The notes under the pieces were generated by a model. That model ran no database searches, had not been told where the DNA came from, and saw nothing but the letters and a program-made list of their open reading frames with translations. From OCS116 cluster bacterium (GTDB lineage: Bacteria; Pseudomonadota; Alphaproteobacteria; Rhizobiales; OSC116), in contig NVUS02000064.1 of the NCBI GenBank assembly GCA_002402005.2, positions 1-6,872 on the forward strand: a stretch of 6,872 nt of DNA. The letters run 5' to 3'. A program made the translations under genes and the position numbers. This document shows positions 1 through 6,646 of the stretch, one piece after another; the stretch's first letter is position 1, and each line of letters opens with the position of its first letter.

Positions 1-813
1 GAGCCAGATTGCCTGACCATTTGGGAAGCTCAATTTGGCGATTTTGCCAATGGCGCGCAAGTGTTGTTCGATCAATTTATCTCGTCTGGTGAGCAAAAAT
101 GGCTACGTATGTCTGGCCTTGTCTGCTTGCTGCCACATGGGTATGAAGGCCAAGGGCCTGAACATTCGAGCGCCCGACCCGAGCGGTTCTTACAGCTTTG
201 TGCCGAGGATAATATGATCGTGGCTAACATCACCACGCCAGCCAATTATTTTCATATTTTGCGCCGTCAGTTAAAACGCGATTATCGCAAGCCATTGATT
301 GTGATGACACCGAAAAGCTTGTTGCGTCACAAAAGATGCACCTCGACCATTGAAGAATTTGGTCCGGATAGTGAATTTCATCGGGTATTGTGGGATGATG
401 CACAATATTTGCCCGATAGCGAAATAAAATTACAAGCTGATGATAAAATTCGCAAAGTGGTTTTGTGCAGCGGTAAAGTTTATTACGATTTATATGAAGA
501 CCGGATTGAACGCGGCATTGACGATGTTTATCTATTGCGGGTTGAGCAATTATATCCATTCCCTAAATCTGCTTTGGCAACCGAATTATCTCGGTTTAAA
601 AATGCTGAATTTATCTGGTGTCAAGAAGAGCCAAAAAATATGGGTTATTGGACATTTGTCAACGAACCGCTCGAAGAAGTGTTGATTAAAGCCGGTACCA
701 AGAATAGCCGCGCGACCTATGTTGGCCGCAAAGCAGCTGCATCGCCAGCAACGGGTAATGGGGGTAAACATAAGTTAGAGCTTAGAACATTCCTGAACGA
801 AGCATTTGAATAG
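1..813 (+). CDS. sucA: 2-oxoglutarate dehydrogenase E1 component, C-terminal part (5' end outside window)
   Basis: This is the thiamine-diphosphate-dependent E1 of the cytosolic 2-oxoglutarate dehydrogenase complex. It decarboxylates 2-oxoglutarate and passes the succinyl group to the lipoyl arm of SucB. The frame is open from base 1 and gives 270 residues ending in TAG; a complete E1o is normally above 900 residues, so only the last third or less is present. Seen in the fragment: the end of the transketolase-type pyrimidine-binding domain with HGYEGQGPEHSSAR from residue 46, followed by the E1o C-terminal domain with MTPKSLLRH (102-110), CSGKVYYDL (156-164), YPFP (185-188) and WCQEEP (206-211). 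All are hallmark E1o strings also found in E. coli SucA. An in-frame GTG at 61 is not a real start, because conserved family sequence continues upstream of it to the window edge. sucB follows after 35 bases, so the genes are very likely cotranscribed. Confidence 0.97.
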   Translation, partial: EPDCLTIWEAQFGDFANGAQVLFDQFISSGEQKWLRMSGLVCLLPHGYEGQGPEHSSARPERFLQLCAEDNMIVANITTPANYFHILRRQLKRDYRKPLIVMTPKSLLRHKRCTSTIEEFGPDSEFHRVLWDDAQYLPDSEIKLQADDKIRKVVLCSGKVYYDLYEDRIERGIDDVYLLRVEQLYPFPKSALATELSRFKNAEFIWCQEEPKNMGYWTFVNEPLEEVLIKAGTKNSRATYVGRKAAASPATGNGGKHKLELRTFLNEAFE

Positions 814-848
814 ATAAAAGCCGCAAGGCAACAAAGAAAGACAATAAA

Positions 849-2084
849 ATGACAATTGAAATTCGTGTACCTGCTATGGGCGAATCTGTTTCAGAAGCCG
901 AAGTGGCGACTTGGAACAAAAAAGTTGGTGACGCTGTTGTGGCCGAAGAGGTTCTGGTTGAGCTAGAAACTGACAAAGTGACATTAGAAGTGTTAGCGCC
1001 AACAAGCGGTGTGTTGACAGAAATTTTGGCAGCTGATGGTGATGTGGTTGGCCCTGATGCGATATTGGCTGTTATGCAAGAAGGCGATGCTGCTGTTGCC
1101 GCTCCCGCCGCTCCTGCCGGATCTATGGCTGAAGGTTCGATGCTTTCAGGCTCTTTGGGTCTAGCTCCTGCACCAGCTGCCGCTCCTGTAGTTGCAAGCC
1201 CTGCCGCCAACACAGCCAGCCCAGCGGTTGCCAAATTGGCCGCTGAATCTGGCATTGCTGCTGCAAGTGTTGTGGCCACTGGCCCTAAAGGCAATGTGAC
1301 CAAAGCCGATATGCAAAATGCCATTGCCAACCCAGCTGCAGCTGCACCAGCACCGGCTGCGGTTCCTGCATCTGTAGATCAAAGCCCACGTGAAGAACGG
1401 GTCAAGATGACTCGCTTGCGCAAAACCATTGCAACACGTTTGAAAGATGTACAAAATACCGCCGCAATGCTCACCACGTTTAACGAGGTGGATATGACAG
1501 CGGTTATGGATATGCGTAGCCAATATAAAGACTTGTTCCTGAAAAAACATGGCACAAAATTGGGCTTTATGAGCTTTTTCGTTAAAGCTTGTGTGGCGGC
1601 ACTTAAAGACATTCCTGCGGTCAATGCCGAAATTGATGGCGGCGACATTATCTATAAAAATTATTATAATGTAGCTGTGGCCATTGGTACGGATAAAGGC
1701 TTGTTCGTGCCAGTATTGCGCGATTGTGATCAGCTGTCATTTGCTGGTGTTGAAGGCGCGATTGTTGATTATGCAGTCAAAGCCCGCAGTGGTAAATTGG
1801 GCATGGATGACATGCAAGGTGGCACATTTACCATCACCAATGGTGGTGTTTATGGCTCACTAATGAGCACGCCAATTTTGAACGCCCCACAATCTGGCAT
1901 ATTAGGTATGCACAAAATTCAACAGCGCCCGATGGTGATTGATGGTAAGATTGAGATTAGACCAATGATGTATTTGGCATTATCTTATGATCATAGAATT
2001 GTTGACGGCAAAGAAGCCGTGACATTCCTTGTGCGGGTGAAAGAAGCTTTGGAAGACCCGCAAAGATTAGTGCTTGATTTATAA
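849..2084 (+). CDS. sucB: Dihydrolipoyllysine-residue succinyltransferase, E2 of 2-oxoglutarate dehydrogenase
   Basis: E2 core of the 2-oxoglutarate dehydrogenase complex: it carries the succinyl group on a swinging lipoyl arm and transfers it to CoA. The 411 residues match the usual length of about 400. Domains in order: one lipoyl domain (about 2-77) with the lipoylated lysine K43 in ETDKVTLEV; an Ala/Pro linker (about 80-123); a peripheral-subunit-binding domain (about 124-158, SPAVAKLAAESGI then GPKGNVTKAD); a second Ala/Pro linker; and the catalytic acyltransferase domain (about 180-411) ending in SYDHRIVDGKEA with catalytic H382 and D386. The binding domain has Ala128 and Asn149 where many E2 proteins have arginines that contact E3. 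The first linker contains an unusual Met/Ser/Gly patch (SMAEGSMLSGSLGL). A weak purine-rich site (AAGAAAG, 834-840) precedes the ATG. E2 of succinyl rather than acetyl type is inferred from the adjacent sucA. Confidence 0.97.
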   Translation: MTIEIRVPAMGESVSEAEVATWNKKVGDAVVAEEVLVELETDKVTLEVLAPTSGVLTEILAADGDVVGPDAILAVMQEGDAAVAAPAAPAGSMAEGSMLSGSLGLAPAPAAAPVVASPAANTASPAVAKLAAESGIAAASVVATGPKGNVTKADMQNAIANPAAAAPAPAAVPASVDQSPREERVKMTRLRKTIATRLKDVQNTAAMLTTFNEVDMTAVMDMRSQYKDLFLKKHGTKLGFMSFFVKACVAALKDIPAVNAEIDGGDIIYKNYYNVAVAIGTDKGLFVPVLRDCDQLSFAGVEGAIVDYAVKARSGKLGMDDMQGGTFTITNGGVYGSLMSTPILNAPQSGILGMHKIQQRPMVIDGKIEIRPMMYLALSYDHRIVDGKEAVTFLVRVKEALEDPQRLVLDL

Positions 2085-2103
2085 CTAAGAATGAGGAAAG
2101 CGC

Positions 2104-2547
2104 ATGGCACGACCAATGAAACCTAGGGCATTGATACCCTATCTAATCGTTGAGAATGGTGTCGAGGCGCTGACCTTTTACCAACAGGCATTTGGTGCGC
2201 GCTTAGTGAGCCACCAAATTGCCGCTGATGGCATCCGGGTCATTCACGCGCATTTTAAAATTGGTGCGATTGAATTCATGATGTCTGATTATATTGCAGA
2301 AGTGAAACAAGATAGAAATATACCCAATAAAAACCAAAGCCGCTCGATGATTAGTCATTGGGTTTTTGATAGCCATATCGATGTCGATGGGTTTTTGGAA
2401 AATGCGGTTGATGCCGGATGTGAAATTATTTTTCAATTTGGTGATATGTTTTGGGGTGAATATTACGGCGAAATTAAAGACCCGTTCGGACATATTTGGG
2501 CTTTGGTTTCACCACAAAAAGATAAAAACAAAGTGAGCCTCATCTGA
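2104..2547 (+). CDS. PhnB-like VOC-superfamily (glyoxalase/bleomycin-resistance fold) protein
   Basis: A 147-residue protein of the vicinal oxygen chelate fold, most like the PhnB / 3-demethylubiquinone-9 3-methyltransferase-like group. Seen: the N-terminal half-module ALIPYLIVENGVEALTFYQQAFGA (residues 9-32 in part), then HAHFKIGAIEFMMSD (48-62), and the C-terminal signature MFWGEYYGEIKDPFGHIW (115-132), which is diagnostic of PhnB-like proteins. The length is normal for a two-module VOC protein. A good ribosome site (GAGGA, 2093-2097) sits six bases before the ATG. The gene lies 19 bases after sucB and 45 bases before lpd, inside the oxoglutarate dehydrogenase operon. VOC proteins range from lyases and dioxygenases to antibiotic-binding proteins, and nothing here fixes the substrate. 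Candidate metal ligands are His48, His50 and Glu123, but I cannot confirm them without a structure alignment. Confidence 0.87.
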   Translation: MARPMKPRALIPYLIVENGVEALTFYQQAFGARLVSHQIAADGIRVIHAHFKIGAIEFMMSDYIAEVKQDRNIPNKNQSRSMISHWVFDSHIDVDGFLENAVDAGCEIIFQFGDMFWGEYYGEIKDPFGHIWALVSPQKDKNKVSLI

Positions 2548-2559
2548 TGGCATGCCATC
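2546..2559. repeat. Perfect 14-bp palindrome between the VOC gene and lpd
   Basis: GATGGCATGCCATC reads the same on both strands. It begins on the last two bases of the VOC stop codon and lies in the 45-base gap before lpd. In RNA it could form only a 5-bp stem with a CATG loop, with no U-tract, so it is not a terminator. It might be a protein-binding site or a processing/pausing element, or chance. Confidence 0.5.
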
Positions 2560-2580
2560 GGCAGGGTGATTAAGCAAATT

Positions 2581-2585
2581 AAGGA
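2581..2585 (+). promoter_or_regulatory. Ribosome binding site that decides the lpd start
   Basis: AAGGA lies seven bases before the ATG at 2593. This favours that ATG over the in-frame GTG at 2566, which has no comparably spaced purine-rich site and would add nine non-conserved residues. Confidence 0.75.
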
Positions 2586-2592
2586 TTTTGAG

Positions 2593-3996
2593 ATGAGTGA
2601 TTTTGATATTGTGGTAATTGGCACTGGCCCTGGTGGTTATGTGGGCGCAATACGCGCAGCGCAATTGGGCTTAAAAGTGGCTGTGGTCGAAAAACGCCAA
2701 GCTCATGGCGGCACTTGTCTTAATGTCGGTTGCATTCCTTCAAAAGCTTTGTTGCATGCCTCTGAAATGTTTGAAGAAGCCGAACATAATTTTGCCACTC
2801 TGGGCATTGATGTTGGCACGCCCAAGCTAAACCTTGCCAATATGATGGCGCATAAACAAAATGTCATTGATGGCAATACAGCCGGCATTGATTTTCTGTT
2901 TAAGAAAAATAAAATCACTGTTTTCCACGGCACGGGCAAAATCCTAGCTGCCGGCAAAGTGTCGGTCACTGCCGATGATGGTGCAGTTACCGAAATTAAT
3001 ACCAAAAACATTGTCATTGCCACAGGTTCAGAAGTGATGCCATTGCCAGGTGTTGAGATTGATGAAGATAAAATTGTTTCTTCAACTGGTGGTCTTGAGC
3101 TTAAAGAAGTGCCGAAAAAACTCATCGTTGTTGGTGGCGGCGTGATTGGCCTAGAGCTTGGCTCAGTGTGGAGCCGTTTGGGCGCCGAAGTGACTGTGGT
3201 TGAATTTTTAGACAATATTTTGCCGGGCATGGACGCTGAAGTGGTGAAAAATTTCACTCATATGCTGAAAAAACAAGGCTTTAAATTTAAGTTAGGCACA
3301 AAAGTTGTCGGCACTGAAACATCTGCAAACGGTGTTAAAGTTTCGGTTGAAGCGGCCAAAGGTGGCGGCGCTGAAGTGTTGGATGCTGATATTGTATTGG
3401 TGGCAATTGGCCGCCGTCCGTTCACCCAAGGCCTCGGTTTAGAAGAAGTAGGCGTTAAATTAGACGAACGTGGCCGTGTGGCAATTGACGGTCATTTTAA
3501 AACCAATGTTGAAGGCATTTATGCCATTGGCGACGTGGTGGTTGGCCCAATGTTGGCGCATAAAGCCGAAGAAGAAGGCGTTGCCTTGGCCGAAATTTTG
3601 GTCGGTCAAGCCGGTCATGTGAATTATGACATTATACCCGGTGTGGTTTACACCATGCCCGAAATTGCCACAGTCGGCAAAACCGAAGAGCAGTTAAAAG
3701 CCGAAGGTGTGGCTTATAATGTCGGTAAATTCCCATTCTCTGCTAATGGTCGTGCCAAAGCTATGCTTAAGTCCGAAGGCTTTGTAAAATTTATTGCTGA
3801 TAAAACAACAGACAAAGTATTGGGTTGTCATATTGTTGGTGCTAGCGCTGGCGAAATGATTCATGAAGTGGTGCTGCTAATGGAATTTGGTGGTAGCTCG
3901 GAAGATCTAGCCCGTTCATGCCACGCGCATCCAACTATGTCAGAAGCGGTGAAGGAAGCTGCAATGGCAGTAGACAAACGTCAGATCCATTCATAG
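2593..3996 (+). CDS. lpd: Dihydrolipoamide dehydrogenase (E3)
   Basis: FAD-dependent flavoprotein that reoxidises the dihydrolipoyl arm of SucB and reduces NAD+, completing the 2-oxoglutarate dehydrogenase cycle; it may also serve other 2-oxoacid complexes. The 467 residues match the family length. Seen: the N-terminal FAD dinucleotide motif GTGPGGYVGA (10-19); the redox-active disulfide GGTCLNVGCIPSK with C42 and C47; the NAD-binding motif GGGVIGLELG (181-190); the second FAD-contact motif YAIGDV (310-315); and the dimerisation-domain signature HAHPTMSE with catalytic H446 and E451. All key residues are intact. The ATG at 2593 is chosen because of AAGGA upstream and because the FAD motif then sits at the usual distance from the N-terminus. 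The gene follows the VOC gene and is followed closely by the UDPGP gene. Confidence 0.98.
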   Translation: MSDFDIVVIGTGPGGYVGAIRAAQLGLKVAVVEKRQAHGGTCLNVGCIPSKALLHASEMFEEAEHNFATLGIDVGTPKLNLANMMAHKQNVIDGNTAGIDFLFKKNKITVFHGTGKILAAGKVSVTADDGAVTEINTKNIVIATGSEVMPLPGVEIDEDKIVSSTGGLELKEVPKKLIVVGGGVIGLELGSVWSRLGAEVTVVEFLDNILPGMDAEVVKNFTHMLKKQGFKFKLGTKVVGTETSANGVKVSVEAAKGGGAEVLDADIVLVAIGRRPFTQGLGLEEVGVKLDERGRVAIDGHFKTNVEGIYAIGDVVVGPMLAHKAEEEGVALAEILVGQAGHVNYDIIPGVVYTMPEIATVGKTEEQLKAEGVAYNVGKFPFSANGRAKAMLKSEGFVKFIADKTTDKVLGCHIVGASAGEMIHEVVLLMEFGGSSEDLARSCHAHPTMSEAVKEAAMAVDKRQIHS

Positions 3997-4014
3997 ACTT
4001 GGTTGGTAAGTTTA

Positions 4015-5109
4015 ATGGGTATGTCAGATATATTCTTACCAGAAAAGCTGGAACGAGAATTACATAATAATGGCTTGGATGTTGAAAATTTCTACGCCCG
4101 TGTATTGATGTATCGTGCGGGGCAGTATCCGACCAATAATCTGGTATCTGCATCCCCGATGGAAGCGATTGCCAACTTTAACGACATAAAACCCGCTGAT
4201 GAGGCGCTGGGGATTGAAACCATCAAAAGCGCTAAAGTTGCTTTTGCCATTATTAATGGTGGCATGGCAACGCGCTTTGGTGGCGAGGTGAAGGGCATTG
4301 TCGAAGTTTTACCAGACTATTCTTTCATTCGTGTGGCGGTTGAAAAAGTAAAGTTGCTCAGCCGTAAATATAATGTTTCTGTTCCGATAATTTTTATGAA
4401 TTCGGTGCAGACTGATCAGGCGACGAAACAGCATTTGGAGCAAAATGATTATTTTGGTTATGGGCGAGAGCGGTTTCAATTTTTCAGCCAATCTAGCGCT
4501 CCGAGGTTAAACCGCAGTGGTTCATATCATCACGGAACTGATGGCTATTTTGAGCAAGCCAGCACAGGTCATGGTGATTTTTTTACCGCCATTCGAACCA
4601 GCGGCACGTTGGACTGGCTCAAAAGCCAAGGCATAGAAAATATTCTGATTGCCAATGTCGATAATTTGGGAGTAGAAATTAACCCCAAAAGCCTTGGTTA
4701 TTTTAAATCATTAAAATCTGATATGCTTTGCGAAGTGGTCGAAAAACGACCAGAAGAAATTGGCGGTGTGCCGGTTATGGTTGAGGGCAGACCACGCATT
4801 GCAGAATGGTTTACCCTGCCTTACAATATGCAGTTTGAAGACCTTAAACACATCAATACCAATAATATTTGGGTGGATTTAAAGCGGTTGTATAGGCCGC
4901 TTCCTCTGCATTGGTATGCGGTTGAAAAAATCGTCAAAGGCGATCCTATCATTCAATTTGAACGACTTGTTGCGCAATATTCTTGGTATTGTGATTGCAC
5001 AATATTGCAAGTGCCACAAAGTCATTTTATTCCGGCAAAAACCAAACAGCAAATTGTCGAAAATGGTGGTTTTTATAAGGACATTATTGCTGAATTTGGC
5101 TCGTTTTAG
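4015..5109 (+). CDS. UTP-sugar-1-phosphate uridylyltransferase, UDPGP family (UTP--glucose-1-phosphate uridylyltransferase-like)
   Basis: Probable cytosolic nucleotidyltransferase making a UDP-sugar, most likely UDP-glucose, from UTP and a sugar 1-phosphate. Numbering from ATG 4015 (364 residues): NGGMATRFGGEVKG (81-94) is the nucleotide-binding loop matching the LNGGLGTSMG..GPK motif of eukaryotic UGPases; GHGD (185-188); ANVDNLG (213-219), equivalent to the NIDNLG sugar/metal site; GGVPVMVEGRPRIAEW; NTNNIW (281-286); and VPQSHFIPAKT with K342, equivalent to the VPRSRFLPVKT segment. It ends about 22 residues after K342, so it lacks the C-terminal beta-helix domain of eukaryotic UGPases. It is unrelated in sequence to bacterial GalU. 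The start is uncertain: ATG 4015 or ATG 4021, with only a weak GGTAAG (4005-4010) upstream; a TTG at 4003 is less likely. It begins 18 bases after lpd, so cotranscription is likely. UDP-N-acetylglucosamine as product cannot be excluded. Confidence 0.88.
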   Translation: MGMSDIFLPEKLERELHNNGLDVENFYARVLMYRAGQYPTNNLVSASPMEAIANFNDIKPADEALGIETIKSAKVAFAIINGGMATRFGGEVKGIVEVLPDYSFIRVAVEKVKLLSRKYNVSVPIIFMNSVQTDQATKQHLEQNDYFGYGRERFQFFSQSSAPRLNRSGSYHHGTDGYFEQASTGHGDFFTAIRTSGTLDWLKSQGIENILIANVDNLGVEINPKSLGYFKSLKSDMLCEVVEKRPEEIGGVPVMVEGRPRIAEWFTLPYNMQFEDLKHINTNNIWVDLKRLYRPLPLHWYAVEKIVKGDPIIQFERLVAQYSWYCDCTILQVPQSHFIPAKTKQQIVENGGFYKDIIAEFGSF

Positions 5110-5696
5110 GGTTTAGCGATTAACTTTACGCCATGCATTTGTAATTTAGGGATGATCGACACCATGTCAGTTTTGGCTTGGCGCTTGCCCTTGGCGCCAC
5201 CAATAAATATTACCTGTTCTAATTGACGGTAGCCTTTATTGGTAAAGCCGCGGTCAATATAGCTATAACAGCTGGCATATTGATTATAATCGGCCAGAGT
5301 TCGGTCTTGATGTTGCTGCGGATATTCCAGAATTTCGGCAATTTTTTCGACCGCTTGCCAATTGTGCGATGGGTCTTGGTAATATTGAACCGAAAAATTT
5401 TCATTGGCCACAGCTTTGACATCGCACAACATTTGACCGGTCAAGCGAATGGGTGCAAATTTCAGCATAATTTTGTCACCAGTGTCATATTCTTTCACCC
5501 ATTGGGTCAGCTTGTTTGTGGTTAAATCGATATCTTCAATCCAAGCGCAGGAATCGGAATAATGGTAGCACCATAAATTGTCACCACGCATAATGTCTTG
5601 CAAATCTTGCGCGGTTAAATATTCATCCTGCGCGGCAAGGGCAGGGGATGTGAGCATCAATGCTATTGCCACCACATAGGTTTTTATATATTTCAT
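5106..5696 (-). CDS. Small secreted four-cysteine protein of unknown function
   Basis: I do not recognise this 196-residue protein. A Sec signal peptide is clear: MKYIK, a hydrophobic stretch VVAIALMLTSPALA (about 8-21) and a cleavage site near ALAA-QDEY (after about residue 21 or 22). No lipobox cysteine is present, so it should be periplasmic or released rather than a lipoprotein. The mature part has four cysteines (C43, C50, C91, C143), an even number that suggests two disulfides, plus many Tyr/Trp residues (LWCYHYSDSCAW, YNQYASCYSYI) and a basic C-terminal stretch with GGAKGKRQAKTD (166-177). The start ATG at 5696 is chosen because AGGTGG lies five bases upstream; a GTG at 5705 would add three residues before the signal peptide. 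Only one base separates it from the stop of the kinase-like gene, so translation is probably coupled. Its stop overlaps the stop of the convergent UDPGP gene. Confidence 0.8.
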   Translation of the reverse strand: MKYIKTYVVAIALMLTSPALAAQDEYLTAQDLQDIMRGDNLWCYHYSDSCAWIEDIDLTTNKLTQWVKEYDTGDKIMLKFAPIRLTGQMLCDVKAVANENFSVQYYQDPSHNWQAVEKIAEILEYPQQHQDRTLADYNQYASCYSYIDRGFTNKGYRQLEQVIFIGGAKGKRQAKTDMVSIIPKLQMHGVKLIAKP

Positions 5697-5697
5697 T

Positions 5698-6645
5698 TCA
5701 GCCACCTAATGTCATTTCTAATTTTTTCAACGCGCTCATTCTAACATCGGGGTTAAGGTTTTTGCGACTCAAGAATTCGGCCCATGCGATTAAGTCAAAT
5801 ACGCCGGCAATGTCATCCCAATTGGCCGGCAGACTTTTGTGAGTCAGGTAATAACTGTCGCACAGATTTTCTAAAAATACCGGGCAATTTATATAGGGTG
5901 TGCGGGTGAATTTGGCGAAGTCTAAGGCTGGATGGCCGCTTATGGTAAACTCCCAATCCAACATTGCACTTATATGGCCATCATAATGCAAAACATTGTC
6001 TTCATTTAAATCGGCATGTATCAAGCAATTTGGGTGTTGCCACTGGTTTAAGATTTGAATTTTTGTTTCGAATTTAATTATATATGAACGGCATTGGGCG
6101 GTTGATATATAGCCATTGCCAACCGCTTGGCTAAGGCGTTCCGTAAAAATACCAGCCACACCTTTGGGGCTCATATCATAGGTTTGATCGACTTTTAACT
6201 GGCCGTCAAATTCGCCGGCAGTTTTAAAAGTTTGGCTATGGATCAAAGCCAAATATTCGCCCAATTCAAAGGCCAATTGGGCTTGGTCAGCGGTGGGTAA
6301 TTGTTGTATATTGGCCAATCTTTGGCCGCGCTTATATTCTAAAAAGGCAAAATTAATTTGCTCATTCAACGCTTGCGGTGCAGATATAAACCGCGGCACC
6401 GGCAATTTACGCCATAATTTTTGCGACAATGCATATTGTTTCTGCAAGTTGGCTGGGTTTTTGCCAATACGCAACACGACCTGTATGCCATTGTTCAATG
6501 TCAGTAAATGGTTTTGGTGAGAGCGCCCGCCATTGAGTGGGTTGGCATGTTTATATTGTGCACTGCCAAAGGCCATTTGACACATTTGAGCAATAAATTG
6601 CTGAGAGATGGGTTTTGAATTCACTGCTTGCCATCCCGCGCGCAT
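5698..6645 (-). CDS. Aminoglycoside phosphotransferase (APH)/choline-kinase-like family protein
   Basis: A 315-residue cytosolic kinase-fold phosphotransferase of the APH family (Pfam APH type). Seen: an N-lobe segment GIQVVLRIGK (53-62), where the VLR pattern is typical of APH proteins; a hinge-like FAFLEYKRGQRL; GEYLALIHS, typical of the helix before the active site; the catalytic Brenner loop LIHADLNEDN with H210, D212 and N217; and the metal-binding AMLDWEF with D230, followed by SGHPALDFAKF. All phosphotransfer residues are intact. The family includes choline, thiamine, homoserine and aminoglycoside kinases, and the sequence alone does not give the acceptor, so I make no resistance claim. 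The ATG at 6645 follows the stop of the upstream barrel gene by one base, with only a weak AGG about ten bases upstream, which points to translational coupling. The next gene starts one base after its TGA. Confidence 0.88.
   Translation of the reverse strand: MRAGWQAVNSKPISQQFIAQMCQMAFGSAQYKHANPLNGGRSHQNHLLTLNNGIQVVLRIGKNPANLQKQYALSQKLWRKLPVPRFISAPQALNEQINFAFLEYKRGQRLANIQQLPTADQAQLAFELGEYLALIHSQTFKTAGEFDGQLKVDQTYDMSPKGVAGIFTERLSQAVGNGYISTAQCRSYIIKFETKIQILNQWQHPNCLIHADLNEDNVLHYDGHISAMLDWEFTISGHPALDFAKFTRTPYINCPVFLENLCDSYYLTHKSLPANWDDIAGVFDLIAWAEFLSRKNLNPDVRMSALKKLEMTLGG
5702..5707 (-). promoter_or_regulatory. Ribosome binding site for the secreted-protein gene
   Basis: AGGTGG on the minus strand lies inside the last codons of the upstream kinase-like gene and five bases before the ATG at 5696. 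It selects that ATG over the GTG at 5705, which overlaps this site. It also supports reinitiation or coupling from the upstream gene. Confidence 0.7.
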
Positions 6646-6646
6646 G

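Noticed and set aside
782..1330. Long minus-strand ORF (182 codons) opposite sucB
   Set aside because: It is the complement of the Ala/Pro-rich linker and lipoyl domain of sucB, and its Ala/Ser/Thr-rich product is typical of an antisense shadow.
2566..2592. Alternative GTG start of lpd adding nine residues
   Set aside because: The ATG at 2593 has AAGGA at the right distance and puts the FAD-binding motif at the family's usual position.
2703..3257. Long minus-strand ORF (184 codons) opposite lpd
   Set aside because: It lies wholly within lpd, whose catalytic motifs are all intact. The antisense product is low-complexity Ser/Pro/Thr-rich.
4974..5008. Inverted repeat GCAATATT / AATATTGC with a 19-base spacer
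   Set aside because: It is short, AT-rich and inside the conserved coding sequence of the UDPGP gene, so probably chance.
5179..5199. Hairpin TGGCGC / GCGCCA with a nine-base loop near the convergent junction, considered as a terminator
   Set aside because: Neither strand has a following T-run, and the element lies within the coding sequence of the secreted protein.
5698..6645. Reading the APH-family gene as an aminoglycoside resistance gene
   Set aside because: The family name covers many metabolite kinases, and there is no specific resistance signature or mobile context here.
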